Origin: GCA-003244245 sp039924425
GTDB lineage: Bacteria > Actinomycetota > Actinomycetes > Mycobacteriales > Pseudonocardiaceae
Reading direction: 5' to 3'
Length of the DNA: 13,268 nt
Assembly: GCA_039924425.1 (NCBI GenBank)
Contig: JBDTAX010000138.1
Coordinates: forward strand, 1-13,268
Shown here: positions 6,651-12,168 of the stretch, piece after piece
How positions within the stretch are numbered: the stretch's first letter is position 1
Layout of the letters: every line of letters begins with the position of its first letter
Notes under the pieces: model-generated
Told to the model about the DNA's origin: nothing
The model's input: the letters and a program-made list of their open reading frames with translations, nothing else
The model's database searches: none
Translations under genes and position numbers: made by a program

Positions 6651-9600
6651 TCACCCGATGTAGGCGCGGCCGGTGTAGTCCTGCCCGATCAACGTGGGCA
6701 GCCGGGTCCACCCTGCGCGGCGCGCGTGCTCGACGCGCAGGTCAACCAGACCCACCGGGTGTAGATAGACCACCTCCTCGACGTGTCCCCAGCCCAGTGA
6801 GGGCAAGCCCGGTGGTGACAGCCGGGTGGGCAGCTCGACGAACGTGGCGGTGCGCTCCACCTGCAGCAGCGTGCCGCCATTGTCGGAGAGGGTCGAGACG
6901 CGGATGGTCGCGTCCTCCAGCCCGCCCGCGACCCGCAGCCGCATCGCGGGGGCCTGCACCAGGCCGTTTCGCACGGCGATCTGATCCTGGCAGGGCCACA
7001 GCGCCGCGGATACCTGGTCGGCGAACACCGGCCGGCCCGCGAGGACGTCGGTGACCGGTCGCGGCGCGGTCAGCCGGGGTTGCGCGAGCGCCAGCCAGCT
7101 GTGCGGGCCGGCGAGGCGGTCCTGGGCCACCACCCGCACCGCGGTAGGCGCGGCCAAGCCGGCGGCGGCCAGCGCGACGGTGGCCTCAGTCCAGTCGTCC
7201 GGGTTGTCCCCGACTATGGGCCCGACTAAGGGTAGTGCCACCGTGCGGATTTCCGCCGGAGCGGCCGGGTTACCGGTGCCCACCTGCACCGCGAGCCGCT
7301 GCTCCTGGGTGAGGCTGCCACGCAGCGGCACCGTTATCCAGCCGTCTCTCCAACCGTCACGGACGTGGCTGGGCAGCGGGTACCAGGCAGTTGTGACCGT
7401 GCCGAGGCCGGTCCCACCAGGGACGTCGTCGTGCCACACCGTGGCGTGCGGCGCGTTGACCGGTACCGGTGTCACTTCCGGCAGCGGTGCCGCCCGCATG
7501 TCCCCGGTGAGCGCGACGGGCCCGGTCGCTGGCCCCAGCCCCGGCGTGACGTCGGTGAGCACCCGCACCGCCGAGGCCAACCCGCAGGGCCGGCCACTGA
7601 GCGCGCGCAGGTTCATCAGCGCCACCGAGGTGCCCGGGTACTGGCGCAGCGGCGCGATGGTGAACACCACCAGCATCAGCGCCACCCCCAGGCCGGTGGC
7701 GCTGACCAGCACCGCCCGGTCCGGACCCGGCGACCGCCGCCGTGCCCACCAGCCCCGCCGTGCACACCAACCCCGCCGTGCCCACCAACTCAGGCCCGCG
7801 ACGGTCAGCCACAGCAGTGGGTTGCGCAACGCCAGCGGCCCCAGCGACGGCGCGAGCAAGCTCTGCACGTACGGGGTCTCGATGAGCAGGTGATTGCCGA
7901 AGGGCTGACCCCAGTCCGAGAAGGGACGCCACAGGTTGGGGCCGGCGAAGGCGACCGACGCGGCGGCCACCAGCCCGGCGGTGCCGATGGCCAGCGTCGC
8001 GGCGTTGGCTCGCCGGGGCAGCGGGGATCGGATCATCGCGGCGGCCAGCAGCACGGTGGCCGGGGCCGCGATGGCCCCGAAGTGGTTCACCCATTTCGTC
8101 GGGGTGAGCGCCAGCGCGGCCAGGCTCAGCGCGGTGACCGACGCAGCCGAGCCGAGCAGCTGGCCGCCGCGTCCTCCGGTGCCGGCCCGGCGGCCCGCGC
8201 CCAGCGCCACCGCGAGCAGCACACCCAGGGTGAGCAACACCGGCAGCCGCCGGCCCCACGCGCCGCGCTCGTCGGCGGCCAGCAGGTCTGTGTAGTGCAG
8301 GTACTCGTCGTACCAGGCGTATTGGCGGTAGTACCAGCGGTGCACCGCGACCGACTCCAGCACGTCACCCAGGGTGGCATCAGCGAAGGCGACCGGGATC
8401 ACGATCGACGCGGCCGCACCCAGCAGCAGCACCGACGCGACCCGCGTAGGCAACTGCGCGCCCCGCCACCACCGGCACAGCCAGGGCAAGCTCAGCACCA
8501 ATGGCGCGGCGGCGACCAGGCCGGTCGGGGAGACCGTGGCGGTGAGCGCGGCCAGCGCGGTGGCGGTGGCGAACACCCCCAGCGAGCGGCGCCGGCGGGC
8601 CAGCTCGGCCAGGGCCAGCACCGCCGCGCTGCCCAGCGCGATCAGCGGCTCGGGACGCAGCGTCATGCCGTAGGGCAACCACCACAGCAGGTGCGCGGCC
8701 GCCACCGCGCACGGCACCAGCGGCCGTCGTGCCACCCGGCCCAGAACCGTCGAGCCCAGGACCGTCGCGACCAGCACCCGCAGCAGCGCATAGGTCACCA
8801 ACCCGTAGGCCAGTGGAAGCAGCCGCATCCAGGCCAGGCTCCAGTTACCTCCCAGCGCGCCCCAGGCCTGCATGACGTACTGGCTGGCGACGAACGGGTT
8901 CTCGGTGACGTTGAACTGGTAGATGACGTTGCCGATGTAGCCCGACGCCGTGGCGTTGCGGGCCATCAGCAGGTACCACGAGTCGTCAATGTTGACCGGG
9001 CCCGCCACCACCCAGCCCAGCGACACCGCGACCACCACCGCGTCCGCCCACGACAGTCGCGGCCGGGCCAGCTTGCCCGCGGTGCCCCGCCACCACCGCC
9101 AAGCCAACACGAGCAGCATCACGAGCGCGAGGGAATGCGCTACCAGCAACGCCGTCTTCAGCGCGGTGGGGCGCGACTGGTAGCGCGCGTCGGTGTGCAG
9201 CCGCACCGACAGGCCGGTGGTTGCCGCCACGGCGTCGGTCTGTAACTCAGCGACCTGGGGTACCAGCAGGTCCGTGCGCGTGGCGAGAGTGGCGCCGTCC
9301 CGGGACACCTCGACCCCACCGGCGTCGGCGAGCACCCGGTAGGAGCAGTCCCCCGCCGGCAGCGGCGCGCGCAGCAGCCGCGCACCCGAAGCGGTGACCG
9401 TCACGACGCCCTGGCCGACGGCCACCAGCAGGCCCTCGCCGGGCGTGGCGCCCACGTCGGCGGGCAGCGTGCGCAGGGCCTCACCGCCCGCCGGGCGGGC
9501 GTTCAGCTCCCGCAGCGTCGGGCACCGGACCGTCGCGGTGAGCCGCAGCGGGCGGTAAGGCGACAACGGCAGCACGGTGGAGCTGGGCTGGTGCCCAGCG

Positions 9601-9746
9601 CGCGGCCAGCTCACTACCGGGTCGTCGGCGTTCACCGGGGCGAGTACCACGAGGATCCCCAACACCCCGGTGAGCAGCGCCAGCGCCGCGATCGCCCACC
9701 CCAGCCGGCGTTGGCTCGCAGCGTCGGGGTCAGCGCGGCTCGCCAC
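6651..9746 (-). CDS. EmbC-type arabinosyltransferase (arabinan polymerase of the cell envelope)
   Basis: This encodes 1031 residues, close to the usual Emb length. The GTG at 9746 is the first possible start after an in-frame TAG twelve bases upstream; no strong ribosome binding site is seen. It begins with a membrane anchor (LGWAIAALALLTGVLGILVV) and an extracytoplasmic beta-rich segment to about residue 195. A multi-spanning GT-C core follows, with the catalytic acidic pair in NIDDSWYLLMAR (about 253), GYIGNVIYQFNVTENPFV, and the conserved LRPEPLIAL (about 363). After the last helix (VALMLVVFTIAPL) comes a large periplasmic domain matching the Emb C-terminal carbohydrate-binding region. Emb enzymes use decaprenyl-phospho-arabinose to build arabinogalactan or lipoarabinomannan and are the ethambutol targets in mycobacteria. 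Only one emb gene is in view, so A, B or C cannot be assigned. An 18-bp triplicated repeat lies in one loop. Confidence 0.93.
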   Translation of the reverse strand: MASRADPDAASQRRLGWAIAALALLTGVLGILVVLAPVNADDPVVSWPRAGHQPSSTVLPLSPYRPLRLTATVRCPTLRELNARPAGGEALRTLPADVGATPGEGLLVAVGQGVVTVTASGARLLRAPLPAGDCSYRVLADAGGVEVSRDGATLATRTDLLVPQVAELQTDAVAATTGLSVRLHTDARYQSRPTALKTALLVAHSLALVMLLVLAWRWWRGTAGKLARPRLSWADAVVVAVSLGWVVAGPVNIDDSWYLLMARNATASGYIGNVIYQFNVTENPFVASQYVMQAWGALGGNWSLAWMRLLPLAYGLVTYALLRVLVATVLGSTVLGRVARRPLVPCAVAAAHLLWWLPYGMTLRPEPLIALGSAAVLALAELARRRRSLGVFATATALAALTATVSPTGLVAAAPLVLSLPWLCRWWRGAQLPTRVASVLLLGAAASIVIPVAFADATLGDVLESVAVHRWYYRQYAWYDEYLHYTDLLAADERGAWGRRLPVLLTLGVLLAVALGAGRRAGTGGRGGQLLGSAASVTALSLAALALTPTKWVNHFGAIAAPATVLLAAAMIRSPLPRRANAATLAIGTAGLVAAASVAFAGPNLWRPFSDWGQPFGNHLLIETPYVQSLLAPSLGPLALRNPLLWLTVAGLSWWARRGWCARRGWWARRRSPGPDRAVLVSATGLGVALMLVVFTIAPLRQYPGTSVALMNLRALSGRPCGLASAVRVLTDVTPGLGPATGPVALTGDMRAAPLPEVTPVPVNAPHATVWHDDVPGGTGLGTVTTAWYPLPSHVRDGWRDGWITVPLRGSLTQEQRLAVQVGTGNPAAPAEIRTVALPLVGPIVGDNPDDWTEATVALAAAGLAAPTAVRVVAQDRLAGPHSWLALAQPRLTAPRPVTDVLAGRPVFADQVSAALWPCQDQIAVRNGLVQAPAMRLRVAGGLEDATIRVSTLSDNGGTLLQVERTATFVELPTRLSPPGLPSLGWGHVEEVVYLHPVGLVDLRVEHARRAGWTRLPTLIGQDYTGRAYIG
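7738..7791 (-). repeat. Three tandem 18-bp units inside the emb gene
   Basis: The units are CGCCGTGCCCACCAGCCC (7738-7755), CGCCGTGCACACCAACCC (7756-7773) and CGCCGTGCCCACCAACTC (7774-7791). Read on the minus strand they encode a WARRG-type repeat (WWARRGWCARRGWWARR) in a basic loop between predicted membrane helices, following LLWLTVAGLS. The unit is a multiple of three, so copy-number changes would keep the frame. Confidence 0.85.
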
Positions 9747-9827
9747 CGCGGCAGGCTACGGCCAGCACAGCGGCCACCCGTGGTCGGTGTCGTAAAGCGC
9801 GCTGCCGCCAAGGACAGCCGGTGCGGA

Positions 9828-10208
9828 TCAGCGAATGGTCCGCACCGGGATGTCGATGTCGAGTTCGGCCCACGCGGTGTCCGCGGTGACTGCGCTGAGG
9901 TCCAATCGGGAGGCCAGCGCCAGGCAGCATCGATCAGCCAGGGATAAGCCCGCCGAGCGGGTGCGCGTCCACAAGCTCGCGGCGGTGACCGCGTCAGCCT
10001 CCGTGAGCGGTTCCACCCGAACCCCGAGGGTACGCAACCGGCTGGTTGCCTGGCTGGCATCGGCACCGTGCTGGTGCATCTTCTGCCAGGTTTCCGACCA
10101 GTTCACGGCGGACATGATCGCGGAAGGGAGGAGCGGGTGCACCACAGTGGCGCCGGGTTCGTCGCGCAGCCACGCCAACACCGCGGAGCTGTCCAACACC
10201 GCCGTCAC
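9828..10208 (-). CDS. PIN-domain toxin (VapC-like ribonuclease)
   Basis: This encodes 126 residues from GTG at 10208, whose bases overlap the antitoxin stop (GTGA). A GGGAGG-type Shine-Dalgarno site lies 7 bases upstream inside the antitoxin gene. The PIN acidic residues are in place: D6 (AVLDSSAVLAWL), E39 (VNWSETWQKM), D92 (GLSLADRCCLALA) and D110 (VTADTAWAEL). This fits a Mg-dependent RNase that cleaves tRNA, rRNA or mRNA and is neutralised by the upstream antitoxin. Length is normal for the family. The target RNA cannot be read from sequence. The gene ends 81 bases before emb on the same strand, so readthrough into emb is possible. The fold is certain. VapC is the natural name, although the partner is an AbrB-type antitoxin, as in many VapB proteins. 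Confidence 0.9.
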   Translation of the reverse strand: MTAVLDSSAVLAWLRDEPGATVVHPLLPSAIMSAVNWSETWQKMHQHGADASQATSRLRTLGVRVEPLTEADAVTAASLWTRTRSAGLSLADRCCLALASRLDLSAVTADTAWAELDIDIPVRTIR

Positions 10209-10513
10209 TGTTGATCCTCCCTGAGTTGATCCTCCCTGAGTTGATCTTCACGGGCCGCATCCGCGCGGCGATCGCTGATCAGCTCGTCGACCACTGATCC
10301 CGCACCGGTCCATGTCGCGGCGACGTCTCGGCGAATGCGATCAGCGAGCTGCTCTCGGGTCTCGATCACCACTCGCCCGTCTTCCACGTACACGACCAAG
10401 GGCACCCCAGTCTTGATCCCGGCCGCCCGACGCACCTGGGCCGGAATCGTCACCCGACCTTGATTATTGACGCTGACCTCGGCACCGGGACACTCTGGCG
10501 GGACATGTGTCAT
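10205..10513 (-). CDS. AbrB/SpoVT-type antitoxin (VapB-like)
   Basis: This encodes 102 residues from ATG at 10513 to TGA at 10207-10205. The swapped-hairpin AbrB domain is clear at residues 13-50: VSVNNQGRVTIPAQVRRAAG, then VPLVVYVEDGRVVIE. The C-terminal half should wrap the toxin. It ends in a threefold REDQL repeat coded by 15-base units that also carry the toxin's ribosome binding site. AAGG is only one base from the ATG, so initiation may be leaderless or weak. Antitoxins of this class repress their own promoter; a direct repeat and a CCTTAAGG palindrome at the start codon are candidate operator sequence. A damaged second copy of this gene lies about 0.9 kb to the right (11279-11430). 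The gene is intact and coupled to the PIN toxin. Confidence 0.9.
   Translation of the reverse strand: MTHVPPECPGAEVSVNNQGRVTIPAQVRRAAGIKTGVPLVVYVEDGRVVIETREQLADRIRRDVAATWTGAGSVVDELISDRRADAAREDQLREDQLREDQQ
10211..10255 (-). repeat. 15-bp tandem repeat at the antitoxin 3' end carrying the toxin Shine-Dalgarno site
   Basis: Two 15-base units (10211-10225 and 10226-10240, identical as TTGATCCTCCCTGAG on the plus strand) and a diverged third (10241-10255) encode REDQL repeats on the minus strand. Each of the two identical units contains AGGGAGG (10216-10222 and 10231-10237). The nearer site is 7 bases from the toxin GTG at 10208; the second is 22 bases away. Confidence 0.85.
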
Positions 10514-10527
10514 ACCTTAAGGATACC
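10512..10527. promoter_or_regulatory. Candidate antitoxin operator: 11-bp-spaced direct repeat around CCTTAAGG
   Basis: ATACC occurs at 10512-10516 and again at 10523-10527, a spacing of 11 bases or about one helical turn. The perfect palindrome CCTTAAGG spans 10515-10522. The element overlaps the antitoxin ATG (10513-10511), where an autorepressor would be expected to bind. Assignment is inferred from position. Confidence 0.4.
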
Positions 10528-10644
10528 TGCCGCACGACGGCTCTACCCGACATGCCAACGGATGGTTCCGCCGGAGCGTCCGATCGTTCCGGGCGGAAGA
10601 GGCAACCACCACGAGTCCCGAGCCGCGGTGAGCTGGTCGACGTA

Positions 10645-10660
10645 CACCGGAGCTCCGGTG
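10645..10660. repeat. Perfect 16-bp palindrome between the HicB pseudogene and the antitoxin gene
   Basis: CACCGGAGCTCCGGTG equals its own reverse complement. It lies in the gap 10549-10728, which otherwise holds no convincing gene, about 130 bases upstream of the antitoxin start. It can fold as a six-pair stem with an AGCT loop but lacks a T-run. It may be a hairpin terminator behind hicB or an operator for an unknown dimeric regulator. Confidence 0.45.
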
Positions 10661-10728
10661 GTGAGCGCCGCCAGCGGGCGGCACCTGGCTAGCCGCGGCT
10701 GGCCTATCGCGCTCGTCGGCTCTTGGGC

Positions 10729-11135
10729 TCAGCCGGTCTTCCGAGCCGGTGCCGGTGTTGGCGTGGCAATGAGTTGCTGAGCACGTTGGTAGGACACACC
10801 CATGAGCGCGCCGATGTCGCGGACAGTCAGGCTTTGCTCGTGCAGCTTTCGGGCGAGCGCGGCCCGCCGCGTGGCAGCTTCGCCGTTTGCCTGCGCGGCG
10901 ACCTCGACCAGTGTGGTCACGGTGGCGATCTCGTCCCGCACCGCCGGGTCCACGACTGTTGACGGTGACGCTGATGTGCTCGACCGGCTCGCCGGTGACG
11001 AACGCGATGGCTTCCCGGTGCTCGGCGGCGGCTTGGTCGAGCCGCCGCACCTGAGAGCGATCCCGAGTGCTGGTCGCACTGGACCATCCACCAGCCTCCC
11101 TCCACCCGCTGCGCGGTCGCGGTGTACTCGCTCAT
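10729..11135 (-). pseudogene. hicB: HicB-family antitoxin, broken by two frameshifts
   Basis: Three consecutive frames together rebuild one protein. From ATG at 11135 (GGAAGGGG 8 bases upstream) comes MSEYTATAQRVEGGWWMVQC followed by DQH. From about 11053 another frame gives QVRRLDQAAAEHREAIAFVT and GEPVEHISVTV. From about 10962 a third gives VVDPAVRDEIATVTTLVEVA, ending in the helix-turn-helix LTVRDIGALMGVSYQRAQQL and the TGA at 10731-10729. Each switch fits one extra base (or two missing). The first part is the HicB partial RNase-H-like domain and the end is the DNA-binding part seen in actinobacterial HicB. The start overlaps the stop of the HicA fragment (ATGA), the usual operon order. 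As written the gene cannot give full-length antitoxin. Two base-calling errors within 90 bases are possible but less likely than decay, given that its partner is also damaged. Confidence 0.8.
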
Positions 11136-11262
11136 CGCCACCACCCCTTCCCAAGCTCCGCCTCCAGCTGCTTGAAGATTGTCTCAGCCAGCCGGTCCGG
11201 AATCGTGTCGTGGGATCGTGGTGCTCACCGCTCCCACCTGCACCCCACGATGCCGCGTCAGT
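11132..11262 (-). pseudogene. hicA: HicA-type toxin, C-terminal fragment with frameshift
   Basis: The end of a HicA mRNA-interferase is readable in two frames: TRHRGVQVGAVSTTIPRHD (about 11262-11206), then from 11203 IPDRLAETIFKQLEAELGKG and WWR, stopping with TGA at 11134-11132. The TTIPRH motif and the terminal amphipathic helix are family features of the double-stranded-RNA-binding-like fold. The N-terminal half with the catalytic His region is missing or unrecognisable, because sequence to the right belongs to a degraded AbrB antitoxin copy. The stop overlaps the HicB start by ATGA, so this was once a coupled hicA-hicB pair. It is far too short for the usual 60-85 residue toxin and should be inactive. 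Confidence 0.7.
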
Positions 11263-11278
11263 TCGCAGAATTCACACT

Positions 11279-11430
11279 GCGAATGCGGTCGGCGAACCGC
11301 GCTCGGGGTTCGATCACCACTCGTCCGTCTACTACGTACACGACCAAGGGCACCCCGGCCTCGATCCCGGCCACTCGACGCACCTGTGGCACATCGTGAG
11401 AATGTCTGCCGCGCGACGGCTTTACCCAAC
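11279..11430 (-). pseudogene. Second, internally deleted copy of the AbrB-type antitoxin gene
   Basis: This stretch aligns with 10331-10549. Over the first 108 bases there is no gap and about 15 mismatches by eye. It encodes QVRRVAGIEAGVPLVVYVVD then GRVVIEPRARFADRIR, matching the intact antitoxin. About 70 bases covering the intact copy's ATG and the first strand of its AbrB domain are missing. The upstream sequence beyond is again shared (TGCCGCGCGACGGCTTTACCC here, TGCCGCACGACGGCTCTACCC in the intact copy). No PIN gene follows; the copy instead runs into the HicA fragment. It therefore looks like a relic of a second toxin-antitoxin locus or a duplication, without a usable start. Confidence 0.75.
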
Positions 11431-11574
11431 GAAGGAGCAATCACTGAGGCACGCGGGAGGGAGACCGGCAGTGCGGTGGCCCCAAGCCCGCCGACTCCGA
11501 GCGAATCTATCAATCTTGAACCGAGTGGGGGACCTCGGCGACGTCTCGATGACGCGTGGTATTCCACGGGCACA
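11431..11574. other. Intergenic stretch with no recognised gene
   Basis: These 144 bases separate the antitoxin relic from the end of the 197-residue protein gene. I see no reading frame with family features and no clear terminator stem. Confidence 0.5.
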
Positions 11575-12168
11575 TCAGAACAGAGGTGGAAGCCGGTACG
11601 CCCATCGAACTCCCGTCCAGAGAGGATCGCCGACCAACAACCCCACCAGTTGCAACTCGGAAAGCGCCACCACCGTCCCAGGCTCGCTGGATGTTCTGAG
11701 GATGCGCCATTCGCGCTCTTCGAGCCAATCCGAGACAAACTCCAGTCGAACAGCCCAAGAACGAAAGCGAGGGGCGAGCTGAGACAATGCCCCGTATTCC
11801 TCGGGTCGCGCGTACCAAACAGGGGCGCCACCGGCAGCGTAGACACGATTTCGATCCAACACCAGGCCCCATGGTGGGTAGCCACGTTTATCGATCAAAA
11901 ATTTGACACCGGCGGGCCATGTCGACTCAGTAAAGCAGACTGCGAGGTCTCCTCCGGAGAACGTCACGAAAGTCCGCAGGTGCCCGTCCCACAAAATCGA
12001 CTCCAGTCGCTCTCGCGGACTCATACAGACGATCTCGTCAGGTACGCCGTAGCTGTGTGCATGTGATCGGCCACGGCCGCAGAAGTGGGTGAGCACCGGA
12101 GATAGATCCGGATGCTCGACCGGGCGCAACGAAGGGGTAAACGGTACGAGGGGCGAGGACGGCTGCAT
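11575..12168 (-). CDS. Uncharacterised 197-residue protein coupled to a HTH-TPR regulator
   Basis: The ATG at 12168 shares its A with the TGA of the upstream regulator (TGATG), which fixes the start and implies translational coupling. I do not recognise a named family with confidence. Visible features are VLTHFCGRGRS (about 25-35), RERLESILWDGHLRTFVTFS (about 51-70), an aromatic and acidic block LAVCFTESTWP, GYPPWGLVLDRNRVYAAGGA (about 95-114), and WLEEREWRIL (about 149-158). The order of an HF element, an 'IL..G.L' helix, a 'CFTES' strand and a late EREWR motif recalls DUF2971/AbiGi-like proteins and loosely the DarT-like ADP-ribosyltransferase fold. This is motif resemblance from memory only. 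It has no signal peptide or membrane helix and should be cytoplasmic. Base composition of the 3' half is less GC-rich than the neighbours, suggesting transfer. A toxin or defence effector controlled by the regulator is one hypothesis. Confidence 0.8.
   Translation of the reverse strand: MQPSSPLVPFTPSLRPVEHPDLSPVLTHFCGRGRSHAHSYGVPDEIVCMSPRERLESILWDGHLRTFVTFSGGDLAVCFTESTWPAGVKFLIDKRGYPPWGLVLDRNRVYAAGGAPVWYARPEEYGALSQLAPRFRSWAVRLEFVSDWLEEREWRILRTSSEPGTVVALSELQLVGLLVGDPLWTGVRWAYRLPPLF

Noticed and set aside
7365..9245. A 626-codon open frame on the plus strand through the arabinosyltransferase gene
   Set aside because: It is antisense to a clear Emb protein, is made of Arg/Gln/Gly/His-rich low-complexity sequence, and is a typical by-product of third-position GC bias.
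10543..10647. Short minus-strand frame reading MYVDQLTAARDSWWLPLPPG from a GTG at 10647
   Set aside because: It looks faintly protein-like, but is only 34 residues, has no ribosome binding site or recognised family, and overlaps part of the 16-bp palindrome.
10517..11050. A 177-codon minus-strand frame as an independent gene
   Set aside because: Only its first 35 or so residues have meaning, as the middle of the frameshifted HicB; the rest is out-of-frame Arg-rich sequence.
11184..11885. A 233-codon minus-strand frame over the 197-residue gene and the antitoxin relic
   Set aside because: It is mostly out of frame with the coupled 197-residue protein. Only its last residues (TTIPRHD) are real, as part of the HicA fragment.
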